NCBI GenBank assembly: GCA_029204225.1
Contig: CM055100.1
Location: 61,997,472 to 62,061,471, forward strand
Origin: Diphasiastrum complanatum
Lineage: Eukaryota > Streptophyta > Lycopodiopsida > Lycopodiales > Lycopodiaceae
Length of the DNA stretch: 64,000 bases
Direction: 5' to 3'
The number at the start of each line of letters is the position of its first letter. Within the stretch, counting starts at the first letter, position 1. Under the pieces are notes generated by a model that worked only from the letters and a program-made list of their open reading frames with translations, ran no database searches and was not told the origin of the DNA. Below are positions 11,161 to 22,474 of the stretch, in pieces. A program made the position numbers and the translations under genes.

Positions 11161-14100
11161 TCATTTTTTATTTTTTATAGCATGATTAACAGTCTTTTTT
11201 ACATCCCAACAAGCTATCAGACTTGTAAATTGATGGTCGGTGGCTTATGCTCCATCTCCATAAAGTGACTTCTACAAATCAATAAATCTTCATTCTCAGC
11301 CTATACTGCTTCTTAGGATCAGTATGAATGCTTCACGGAAGTCTAATAGACCATTTAAGACTGTTGGTAGCATTACTTTTGGGCTTGGGGAGATGTTTGT
11401 TAGAACATATTGCCTTGAGGAAGTGCGCCCTACTACATAATTTCAGACGTTATGTTCTCACACGTGTGAAGCCTAGGTGGCAAGCTGATGTGGCAAGTTC
11501 TCATCACTTAGTCTTCCTCTATTTTGAGCTTTACAACACCCAATTTGGTGTCCTGTAGCCAAAGTTATGGCCATTTGAAATTTTGACAGTTTTGTGAGCA
11601 AAATTTGCAAAAATTTGAATTGTTCTGATTGCATGCCAGTTATTTCCCTAATTTGTAATACTGTGCTTGCATGGATTGATTGTATGTTGATTCTCAGTAT
11701 GATTCTGACATGCATGAGGGATTTACAGTCGATTTGAGTGGTCGTACGCATGTGCTCTGATGGTAGGGTCACAAATCAGTGATAGCGCCTGACAAATTCC
11801 GTCATCCTGAAGTTTATGAAAAAAATTTCATATAAATGACGTTTTCTAACCGATGTAGTGTGCTTTGCATGCTAGTTGGACATTGGTTTAGTGACATTAG
11901 GAATCGAACAATATTCTGATTTTCGATTTCAATTGTCTTTTGTACTAATTGTATTTTCGTCAAAATTTTTTGAATTACGTAAAATGAACCAAAAATTGAG
12001 TTTTTTTTTTTTTGAAAAATTGAAATTTTTCGATCATTTTTTCATTATCTATGGAATCAGTTTAGATTAGTGAATTGACTAAATTGAGTTTATCAGTTAG
12101 AATTGTTCATAATGTTTTCAATAAGGCTAAATTATTTTTTGGTTTTAGATAAGCTAAAATTGGCCTAAGGAACCACAGTGAATTGGCCGGCAGTTTTTAT
12201 TATAATGTCATTTTAATTTTTGGAGTATGGTACTCCCAGGTTGAAAGTTACAATTGAATTTTTTTTCTTTTCGGTTGAATTTCATATTTGGTTAAAATTT
12301 GAAATCAGTTACTTGTTTGATAGATTTCTAATCGATATAACTGATTGTTAGAAATGGGTCAAGTGAACGTTTGTGCAAGATACTTGTCAAAATTGAATTT
12401 AAAATTGTCAAACAATATGAAACGACACACATAATGAGTGATAATAGTACTCTTTCTCCGGACAGTGAAATCTTGTTTGGATACAGTTTAAGAGTTACTG
12501 AAATTCTATTATTAGGATTTTTTGTAGTGAAATCTTGTTTGGATACAGTTTAGGGGTTACCGAAATCCTATTAGTAGGATTTCCATTCATGTAATTTCAT
12601 ATTTTGAGTTTGGATAGTTTTTGTCAATATTAATGGAGTAATGCCAAACCAGTCAATAAAAAAAATAGTCCAATTTTACTGGAAAATTTGTAATTGATAG
12701 GAACTGATCAAAAGTAAAAAACTGATTTCATTTTTGGTTAAATCCTATGGTAAATTATTTGCAAAAGATCAGACTAGTACTGTTTTTCATACTAGTAGAT
12801 AATTTTTCAATATTAGTCATAAAAATGAAATCATTTCAGACTTTTTTCTATAGTAATTAACTTTAGACATTTACTAATGTCATTACGTCTTCTTAATATC
12901 TTAACTAACATAGATTTTCAAGGGACTGAAAATCCTAAGGGGGGAAGAAGAGTGGACATCAGTGGTAGTAAGTGTGATTAGGAAATGTATTTTGCAGTTA
13001 GGATTTCCGTAATCCCTGTAAATAATTGCTTAATATCGGATATTAATTTCTTAGATTAAATTCATTTAGTTGAATTCATAACTTATATCTTTGTAACCAT
13101 TGAATTATTCGTAGTTTTGGATGTCAATTGTGATGTTAGAAGTAGAATCTGATACATGGATTGCATTGGATCTATTAGTTGACAAAAGTTTGTCTCTAGA
13201 TTGGATGCATCAGTAGGGTTTCAAAGCTTATCACCAACCTGGAAGGATCAGAATGTAATGTTGAACCATATTATTTCTTCTGTTTAAATCACATGATTAG
13301 ATCTGGATTTGTGGTATCTATTTGATGGACGTGCCAGTCATTCAAAAGAAGAGGATTCTCCAGTTTTTGGAAACAAAAGATAGTATCTTATATGGATTAT
13401 AGGATAGCTAGATGATCAGTGGATCTCAAGAATATCAAATGAGATGGCTAAGATTTTTTTGGAAGAAAAAGTTGGTGGTATGAGACATCAGTGTGGGGGT
13501 GGGATATGTTGAAAAATTTTGAGGTTTAATCTATTTACAAAGTCAGAGACCCTCAAATCTATTTCTTGCTTTATTAATTAATCATTTACTTCTTAGTAAT
13601 TTCTTGAATATTAGACATCAGACTAGTTTATATAATTCTTTCCAACATGAAGTTATTCTTCTGAGAGACTGTTATGTCATATAAATTACTACTTGTGTGA
13701 ATAGACTTGGAATTCAGATAAATTTTAAGGTTAAAGTGTTTCAATTTCTTAAACCTAGAATATCTCTTTTGCATAAACAGATTTCGATGGAATGGTAGTT
13801 TCTGTCACTCGGGTTGAAAATTGAAGGAAAAGTCTTGTTTGTAATAGAGTGAATCCTTTTATGAAATGCACTTATTACAATTTTTCATGAATTTAGATAT
13901 TTTCATATGTCATCTTTCTAGTTAATTTTGATAGAAATTGATAATTTCTTTCAAGGGGAGAGGTGAAGTGATGGGATAAAATTCTATTTGGGAATCTGTT
14001 GGTTGCATAATTTCTGGAATGGTATGAAAATGAAAATTTTTCTGAAAGTAATTTCAGATAGATTCAGAGTAAGATACCTAATTGAAACTTTTTGAATAAG

Positions 14101-15567
14101 AGAAATTCTCTAGGGATTGTCTGGACAATCTAACTAGAATATGTTTGAAATTTCAATTATCATCTATAAGTAGTACAATGGAAGGTCAAAAGTTACTAAT
14201 TCTATGTTGATTGGAATAGGAGTAAGTTTGATCAGGATTTAAATCTGAATGTCTGTTTTAAATCAACCTAATCTTTGTTTGAGTACTAGGATCAGAGAGG
14301 GGTTGATCAAGTGGAAGAAATTATGTTATTAGAGAAAATTGGATTGAAAAACTGCTGGGAGTGAGTTTTATTTGTCTCAGAGATTTTCTGAATATGTTAT
14401 TTATTCATTAGAAATAGAATTTTTTTTGTAGCTGAGTTACAAGATCTCAGTGAGATATGTGAGTAACATATGTGGATTTTGGATGAATCTGCCAAATAAA
14501 AATGGGTCTATGTGCTGGTTAATAGTGAGATTATTCACATATGTGCACGATTAGTCTTGTATGAATCTACTATGTATTCCTAGTTACTAGGGTTATTTGG
14601 TGCACTTAACCTAGTCGGTGAACATAAGCATATGATCAAATATTGTTTTGACAGATACTTGTAGAGTTAACAAATCTTTGTATGGAAGATTTATGGATTA
14701 ACTTATAAATGATTTGGTTAAGGATCTAAATGTGGTGTCATACTAGTACAATTGAGCTATTCACCTATACATTTAAGATTTCTGAATCATTGACAATTAA
14801 ATTGAGTAGTTGATTACTCCAAGATGAAACTAATGGGTTAAAAAAGTCATATGATAAGGAGTCATCAGAGACTGATGATTTTGAATCATATTGCTTGTAA
14901 GACGCATGATTAGTAAATCATCAAGATTCATCAGTTAAAATTATGTGCATTGGATATATAATATTCTTGGTATAGAATATTCCTTAAGGAATAAGACTCA
15001 GATAATTAGTGATTGTATCCCAGAGAGCTCAATTGGATAGCGAATCATAATGAATTTGAGAATAATAACTGAATTGATATTCAGAAGGACTTTGGATATC
15101 TAGATTTGATTCTAGATGGTAATCTAAAGTTTTTGTGATTGAATATGATGGTCATTATCATTTTGGTATGCTTTCTGTCTTTAATTACCAGTGGCATATA
15201 GAACTTAAATATCTAGTACTTTTGTCAGAGAATCATGTTATGCAAATGTTCCTGAAATCTAGTATTTTTTTAGTGAGAAAGATTTTGGAATGATTCTTAC
15301 TTTTTTTGAATTATATTATATACTTTAGTATCTTGTAAGTATGGTTTGGATTCTAGAAAATTATGATTGACGAATCATATGAATCTAGATATTTATGATT
15401 GACGGATCATAAATAGATGCTTAATCTGATAGACGATTATAAGAAATTCTGATGATTCTTAAGTGTGATGATTAATTTTTGATCTATTGATTAAGCAAAA
15501 ATTTAGATCAATGTTTTGAATCTCTTTACTCCAGTACTTTATTGAGAGCTTATGAATCTCATAGACA
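11161..15567. other. Very A+T-rich decayed sequence, host of the CACTA insertion
   Basis: About 4.4 kb with almost no open frame over 60 codons. It appears continuous with 19402-20120 once the CACTA element is removed, and that part ends in a gypsy integrase tail. The region is therefore probably a badly decayed gypsy element. A possible remnant of the RT motif that normally reads KKDGS.R..IDYR lies near 14490-14530, but it is too degraded to claim. Confidence 0.4.
12464..12587 (+). repeat. 62-bp tandem duplication
   Basis: Two adjacent copies beginning AGTGAAATCTTGTTTGGATA at 12464 and 12526. They differ at a handful of positions, most of them C/T or A/G transitions. Confidence 0.85.
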
Positions 15568-15599
15568 AACTACAAGAAAAGGTGACGAAAATTGTTGAA

Positions 15600-16378
15600 A
15601 TTTTTTTTTTTTGCAATTTTTGTTGGTCGAAATTGCGGAAAGCCAAAAAATTGCGGAAAAAATTCCGCAATTTATACCGTTATGGCAGAAATTGTAAAAA
15701 ATCGTCCGCAATTTCTACCGTTATGGCAAAAATTGCGAAAAAAATTTCAAAAAACTTCTACATTTTTTGTCGTCATCACAGAATTTGCAAAAAAAAGTGC
15801 GAAAAAGATTTTTCGCAATTTTTTGGTCGTAGCCAAAATTGCGAAAAATGTTTTTGCGGCAGAAATTGCAGAAAACATTGAATAAATTTTTTCGCAATTC
15901 CTCCCTTTGTGGAAAAAATTATAGACAAAATTGTGGAAACATATTTTTTCAATTTTTGGGCTATGGTAGAAATTGCGAAAAATGTTTCCGCGGCAGAAAT
16001 TGCAAAAAAAACTGTAGAAAGTTTTCCGCAACTTTTTTCATCGTGGTAGAAATTGTAGACAAAGTTGCGAATTTTTTTTTTTTTTGCAATTTTTAGACCA
16101 TGGCAAAAATTGCGAAAAACTTTCCACGGCTGAAATTGTAGAAAAAATTACAAAAAGTTTTCTGCAATTTCTCCCGTCATGGTAGGAATCCTAGACAAAA
16201 CTGCGAAAAAAACTTCCGCAATTTTTAGACATGGCAAAAATTGCGGAAATTGTTGCAAATTGCGGAGAAAATTGTGGAAAATTGCAAAGAAAAATGCAGA
16301 AAGTTGCAGAAATTTTTCGCAATTTTTGCCATCATGGCAAGAATTGCAAAAAAAAAAATTCTACAATTTTTTGTCTAG
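15600..16378. repeat. Left subterminal repeat array of the CACTA element
   Basis: About 0.78 kb of short repeats in both orientations built on GCAATTTTT and its complement AAAAATTGC. They are often arranged as a hairpin around a central CATGG or CGTTATGG, so that TTTCCGCAATTT is mirrored by AAATTGCGGAAA. In En/Spm elements the subterminal repeats are binding sites for the TNPA/TNP1 protein; these are presumably the counterpart. Open frames here follow the repeat and are not treated as genes. Confidence 0.85.
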
Positions 16379-16549
16379 CATCGATCATAGCGTCGATTAC
16401 CGGAAGCCGAATTGTTGGTGCGTCGCGGTTTCTTTTCATTTCGATTTTCGATTTTTGAGTGCGAAGAGGAGGATATTTTTGCGTCTAGCGGTGGTGCTGC
16501 TCTCTATGGCTCTTCTAATGTTGCTTGATTCTTCTTATGCTTTTTTGCC

Positions 16550-16851
16550 AAAATCAAGCTCTCTACCTTTTTGCCTTAGCCAGGGCTTGGAGAAAAAGTG
16601 GAGCATTGGACAAAAAGGTGAGCACCATAGCCAACATTCAAAAGTTTACTTGTTTTTCTTTGATACATTTGTGTTTATTGTTGTTTATGTTTTTTTGTCA
16701 GAGCCAAAGCTCTTTACCTTCTCACCATAGCCAAGGTTTGAGCAAAAAGTTGAGCATTGGACACAAAGGTAAGCACCAAAGCCAACATTCAAAAGTTTAC
16801 TTGTTTTGCTTTGTTACATTTGTGTTTATTGTTGTTTATGTTCTTTTCTCT
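16550..16851 (+). repeat. 151-bp tandem duplication inside the CACTA element
   Basis: Two adjacent imperfect copies share GAGCATTGGACA and CCAACATTCAAAAGTTTACT (at 16631 and 16782, period 151). They lie between the subterminal array and the coding part. Open frames of 132-183 codons crossing it repeat themselves and show no known domain. Confidence 0.8.
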
Positions 16852-17018
16852 CTCTCATTGACACTCTTTTGTTTGTTTTTTTTCATCAGAGTTAAAGCTT
16901 TTCAAAAGCTTTCAAAAACTTGAGGTAAAGCTATTTAAAAGTTTGTAAACCTTTTCAAAGAGAGCATAAAAAGGCTTCTTGCTAGTACTACTCTACTCTT
17001 ATTTGAATCTTATATAGA

Positions 17019-17195
<177 letters not shown>

Positions 17196-17216
17196 ATGAG
17201 TTTTATTTCATATCAC

Positions 17217-18232
17217 AGGCAGAATATGATTGCTGGTTTTCATCACAATACTTCAAGGACAAATTGTCGTCCAGTTTTCGTTCATCGAGACAAAGACTCA
17301 AGAATGACATTGATAAAGTAGAGGCAAAAAATTTAATGCCAAAATGTCCTGAGTGGATGGAAAAGGAGAGATGGCAGCTTCTACGTCAATACTTAAAAAG
17401 CAAAACTTTCCAAATTGTATTCCACTTTTTTGTTTTATCTATGTATTTTGAAACCAAAATTTGACTTGAATGCTTGGTCATCTCTAGTTAGTGCATGATT
17501 TCTTTATCTTACTACTGACTTATTATTCATTTGTTTGATGTGTGTACAATAATTTGCTTAGAAATTGAGTCAACAAAATAAAATCAGCAGATCAAAACAA
17601 TAAAGAATGTTGAATGTTGGTCGAGCTGGATATGCGGGCATCAATATGAGACTGGTATGTGTGTATACAACAAAACTTGCATTTGTATACTCCGATATGC
17701 GAAACATCTTTTTTCATGATGTCATATATTTTTGTCTATTGTTGAGTGCCAAATTTTAGGCACAAGAAAAGAATAGGGCTCCAACTGTTGCCGAGATCTA
17801 TGTGGATGCTCATACTAGTAAAGGTTTTGGCAAACCAAAAACAGGCGAGTTGGATCCTGACCTGTGGTTGAGACTTTGAAGGTAACACCCAACATGAGAT
17901 ATAATAACATATATTTTTTGAAATTATGGTTTAAATACATTTAATTTTATAAAATGTAATGATGAACATATATATGATTTTGCATGTACATTTGATTAGC
18001 TATTTTTTTTTTGTGTAGCATGAAGATTTTAATTAATTATATGTCAGGAACAAACCCCAATGACAAAGTAATGAAGATTTTAGAAGAAAATAGTCGGGGA
18101 CAAAAAAGAGTTAGAGGCCTAAGTGTCTATAGAAAAGAGATGCAGTATTCTTCCCAAGTAGATGAAATGAGGAAGGAGATAGAGAGACAAAGTGAAGAAA
18201 TGGAAGAACTCCGAAAGACTGTACAGATATAG
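17217..18232 (+). pseudogene. Ptta/En-Spm-type transposon protein, four exons
   Basis: Four segments can be joined by plausible GT-AG introns: about 17217-17416, 17562-17654, 17760-17881 and 18019-18232. The first carries MPKCPEWMEKERWQLLRQYL. The second gives KLSQQNKISRSKQ. The third gives RAPTVAEIYVDAHTSKGFG. This order (a W.LL region, then a NKANRSK-like basic stretch, then EIYV.THT.K) matches the plant Ptta/En-Spm family (Pfam Transposase_24). The last exon is a coiled coil (EMRKEIERQSEEMEELRKTV). A TAA follows SKQ in the second segment and a TGA sits at the end of the third, so the copy is probably dead unless splicing avoids them. It would be the DNA-binding rather than the catalytic protein. 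Confidence 0.65.
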
Positions 18233-18784
18233 ATGAAGATGATAAAAAGTTTATCCTAGGTTAGTTCGCTTTCTCATTTCTTCTTTCTCTCTCTCCATCT
18301 TTTTTTTTGAAACTTGGTACGGTCCTAGCTATCTACATAAAGAGAGGGAGAGGGAGAGAGAGAAAGAGAGAATGAGAAAGAGAGAGAAAATGAGATATAT
18401 TTCTTATTTCAGTTTTGATCATGCATCATGTTGCTGTAGAGGAGGATCCAATGCTACAACAGTTGGGTTTAGCTCAACCGTTATCTACAGTTAAAGAGAT
18501 TTAACCTCACTATTTTCTAAGAGTCTAATTATTGCACATGTACTTTGAGACATAAGACAATGCATGGGATGTCATACTCTAAATTGTGAAAGCCTTATAA
18601 AAAGTATGGACCTCATTAGAAAGATAGAGGTAAGTTTTCTTACAATTTCATAATTTTTTTTCGTATATCATGTAGCATGCAACTATAGAGAAGGATCCAA
18701 CGCCACGACAGTCATGTTTAGCTCAACCGTTATCTGAGGTAAAGAACTTGCTATCGAGATTTAGGGTTTAGGGTTGGTGATATT

Positions 18785-19380
18785 TTTTGTAATTTTAGCC
18801 AACAAATTGCAGGTATTTATTCACAATTTTTTGGCAAAAATTGTCAAAACAATTGCGAAAATCCATTTTCGCAATTTTTTTTTAAAAATAGTGTATAAAA
18901 ATTGCGAAAAATAAATTCGCAATTTATATTCTATTGCAAACTTCTTTTTCACAAATTTTTGACACTATTTTGAAAAAAATTATGAAATAAATTTTTGTAA
19001 TTTTTTTTGCAATTTTTGCACAAAAAATTGGGGAAAAATATCCGCAATTTTTGCCACAACAATTGCGGAAATGAATTTTCGCAATTTTTTTTTGACAATT
19101 TTTGCCCAAAAAATCTAGCAAAAAATATCAGCCAAACAAATTGTGGAAACAAATTGTGGAAATAAATCTGCAATTATTATGCCAAAAAATGGCGGGTGGG
19201 TTTTCACATTTTTTTTTAATTGTTAATCTAGCCATAAAAATTACGAAAAATTAGCCAAAAAAATTGCGGGTCCAAAATTGCAGATTTGTCAAAAAAATTG
19301 CGGAAACCGTTTCCGCAATTTTTTTTGGCAAAAAATTGCGGAAATTTTCGCAATTTTTGCCATTTTTTTTTTCACATTTT
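18785..19380. repeat. Right subterminal repeat array of the CACTA element
   Basis: About 0.6 kb of the same GCAATTTTT / AAAAATTGC repeats as at the left end, again in both orientations and including TTGCGGAAA paired with TTTCCGCAA. Sharing this array between both ends is typical of CACTA transposons and supports the element limits. Confidence 0.85.
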
Positions 19381-19401
19381 TTGCCACCTTTTCTTGTAGT
19401 G

Positions 19402-20120
19402 ACATTCTCACAAGATAAGCTATTCTACTTGTGGAGAGTTTAATTAATTTAGTGGATGCTGTTCTACTACAGATTATGGTCTGCGGATGCTTTTGTACAG
19501 TTTGTTTGATCTCCAATTATCATAGGGGACAGACAAATCTATTAAGATGAATAAATGTTATTTTCTTGCATTTGATACTAGAAACAAGAGCATTTAACTC
19601 AAGAAAGTATCTAGAATACACCGAGTTGAGTTTTAGTCAATTTATATCTTAATGATTCTCCTAGAGGTTCTGGTTGAATGGATATTATATCTTATAATTG
19701 GATTCTAATGATACTTGTACTTGGAAGCTGTTTTTATGAGTTGTCTGCTAGAGTTTGTGGATAATTTCAGATTGTAATTATTATTTATTATTATTTTCAT
19801 TAACTTTAATCTCCTATGTTAGGTAATACTTCACTCAGTGTTTCATGTAAGTGTTTTACGTGAAGGTGATATTACCAACTTATAGTGAGTATAATCCATA
19901 TGAGAAAATTTATTGCTTAGTGGACATTTCAAGCCTAAAGTTGTACTCCAGTGCAGAGATTATCGCTTGAAAAATACGTTTATCTCTGAGTACTTGTTTG
20001 ATATGAAAGTCAAACTAAGGATAATGATTTTCTAGGTTGATATTGGAAGTTAAAGAAATCGTTCTTGTAATTCTTTCTTGTTTTGAGGACAAAACCAGAT
20101 TAAGAAGAGAAAGAATATTA
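19402..20120 (+). pseudogene. Decayed gypsy pol 3' end
   Basis: At about 19832-19885 a frame reads HSVFHVSVLREGDITNL and then stops, matching the chromovirus-type integrase motif VHNVFHVS.L. Near 20075-20115 FEDKTRLRRER-like sequence ends in the purine-rich AAGAAGAGAAAGAA, a plausible polypurine tract directly before the LTR at 20121. The rest is degraded. Removing the CACTA element joins this to 11161-15567. Confidence 0.6.
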
Positions 20121-20594
20121 TGTCCATGACCAATACATAGGATTCAGTATACTCCTAGTCTTGGATACACGATACTACAATAAATCAAGTTGTTAGTTAT
20201 GCCACGTCATACTGTACGTGACCCGGAAGTAGCTAATATCCTTGTGAGACCCAGAACACACTAAATGGAGTTAGTACAAGGTTTGAGACAGTCCAGGCAT
20301 GTGTAGAGTTATCTATAACAATGGATCCATGCATAGAGACTCTATTCTAGATGAATCTATGTATACGGGAGCTAGGACCTTGCATGACCATGTGCACAAG
20401 TGGTTCTAGGATCTATATAAGGAGGCCAAACTCGCCCTACTACACACATCTGTGGTTGATTCAATTCCAGGGTTTCACTCTACTTTCGTGCTTCCTATTC
20501 CTTGTCTTGAAAGTGAAGCTTCTAGAGTTGATTGGTTGCTTCCACTTGGTTGGGTGGTTTCTCCATAATGTGTTTTCCATTATGTTTGTCTTGG
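20121..20594 (+). repeat. Gypsy-type LTR, 3' truncated (copy 1)
   Basis: Begins TGTCCATGAC just after a polypurine tract. A TATA-like CTATATAAGG lies near 20412. A second, diverged copy lies in the opposite orientation at about 49655-50130; both share GGTTGGGTGGTTTCTCCA near their 3' ends. The similarity stops at 20594, where a copia RNase H tail begins, so the end of this LTR has been replaced. Confidence 0.7.
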
Positions 20595-20730
20595 TGGAGC
20601 TTCAACATGTCTCATCAAGGGAGTGTGTGGATGATATCTTCATCAAAAAATTGGGAAAGGACTTTTTTATGAAGCATAGAACTCAACTTGGAGTACTATA
20701 AAAATCTATGCTAAAACTAGTTGAAGAGGA
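20595..20730 (+). pseudogene. Copia RNase H tail of a C-related element
   Basis: Encodes ELQHVSSRECVDDIF and then KLGKDFFMKHRTQLGVL, nearly the same as the end of element C's RNase H at 36233-36330. It is followed by a polypurine tract, GAAGAGGAG, ending at 20730. Only the last 45 or so codons remain. Confidence 0.8.
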
Positions 20731-21288
20731 GTGTGAAAAATATCAACAAGTTATGCTGAGTCTATTTGGCAATTTTGATGCCAATATGCATTTTTATCTT
20801 AGAGATAGACTTTATTAAGTTAATAAGGCCTAATAATAGTGGATTTGCTATTTTAGAAAACTTATGCAAGTTGACAAGATCACATATAGACCTCTTGTTA
20901 TTGGCTCATTTACATGTATTGAATCTAGTCATGTTAGATCTAGGTTTTGGTAAAGATCTAGAACCTTCCAATTGTTGATAAGCTTAAGCAAGATGATCTT
21001 TAAGGTCAATAGGCTCTTATAAATAGACACCCAAGCATGGGAGAAGTTCATCTCTCTCATTCATTCTTATGGAAGATATCGCTTTGGGTTTCTACATTCA
21101 TTTTTGCATCTTAGTGGTGATACCGTGAGATCTTGCGTGTAGAATGCCATTTTTCTTATGTTTATGGATTCACACGTGTGAAAATTGTTATTGTATGGCT
21201 GCTATATGAATATGAACAGTACATTAATAGATCTAAGTGTTTATGAAAAGTTCTTATTGAGTTTTCATCTTCTATGTGTAGTAGATGT
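20731..21288 (+). repeat. LTR of a C-related copia element
   Basis: Starts TGTGAAAAATATCAAC, like the C LTR start (TGTGAAAGATTCAAC). It has a TATA-like CTTATAAATAG at about 21014 and, downstream, GGATTCACACGTGTGAAAA (21171-21180 core), at the same relative place as in the C LTR. It ends where LTR A begins. Strongly diverged, so older than C. Confidence 0.65.
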
Positions 21289-22216
21289 TGTTGGAATTTC
21301 ATGCTCAAGCCCAATTCCATTGGGTAATGAGCATTCTGAAAACATTCTGTTTATATCTATTCTTGAAAACTACAAAAAAGAAGGAAGGAAGAAGGCTCAA
21401 ATTTTGGTACAAAAGATCAAAAAATTCAGGATCGAATTTTTTCGACTCAAGCCTTTTTTGACCCAATATTAGTATCACCAAGGAGAGATTTTCCGACCCT
21501 GGATCGGATTGGATCGTGTGTAATTTATCCGGACGTCTTTGACCCTGGATCACGGACCGGATCAGGTCTGATTTTTTCGACTCTGAAAAAATCCAAGCCT
21601 ATGTATATTTTTTGACCCGTGTATAAATTTTAACCCTTTGTAAAATTCCTACCCTTTGTACTGTCAACTCATAAATCCGACCCACGTCGCAACGTTGACA
21701 GTCCACCTACTTCTGTACACAACTCTCTGGCAAAAAATGACGACTACCTACTATAAGTAAGTCAATGTAAGCTTTCAATGTACTGATCATCTGGCTTCCA
21801 ATCATCAAGGAAGATCTACTAGAGTCAGTATTCTGATTAGGTTATTATCTTGCAGTCATTATATTGTAAATAGTCAAGTTCAGTTTTCAAAATTTTAGTA
21901 TCAATATCAACAAACTCAGCTGAAATTTGTTTTTGAACACCCACTGATTTGCGCCTAGCTTCACGCTCTTGTATTCCATTTTTATAATTACCAGAGTGCA
22001 AGTTTTTGTCTACATTCTAGTTCTATTGCACATTATTGTATTGTTCGATCCATCTTGAATGCATTGTTGGTAACTGCCGCACTTTCGACCACAACTACCA
22101 CTTTCACTGCACCACATTTTCACTGATCTTCGAATTGATATCAGAGAGTCTGTTTCTACCAGATCTCTATTATTTTGATATTAATCGCTTATCTCTAAAT
22201 CCATCGAGATCCTACA
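21289..22216 (+). repeat. 5' LTR of copia element A
   Basis: The right end is fixed by the primer-binding site that follows immediately at 22217 (LTR ends CCTACA). The left end is set at TGTTGG (21289) by the TG rule and is less certain, because the matching 3' LTR is missing. A TATA-like GTATAAATTTT lies near 21623. Confidence 0.6.
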
Positions 22217-22228
22217 TGGTATCAGAGC
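22217..22228 (+). promoter_or_regulatory. Primer-binding site of element A
   Basis: TGGTATCAGAGC, the standard plant Ty1/copia site complementary to the 3' end of initiator methionine tRNA, directly after the LTR. Related but imperfect versions occur at 22136, 22290 and 22332. Confidence 0.9.
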
Positions 22229-22474
22229 ATCTGTTTCTATCAGAGCTCTACTAATCCGATATCATCTCGATTTTCTATGGTTTTTGACATGGTGTCAGAG
22301 TTCAGTTCTATGATCCTATCAATTTTCGACATGGCATTAGAGCAGGTGGCTCAGTAATTTGTATTTTCATTGTGAATTCAATCTTGTTTCTACCAAGACT
22401 TCATCTCAGCAAGTGCGCAGCCAACAATATTCCGTTATTGTTGTTTCTACCAACGATATCACTACTACACTAGA

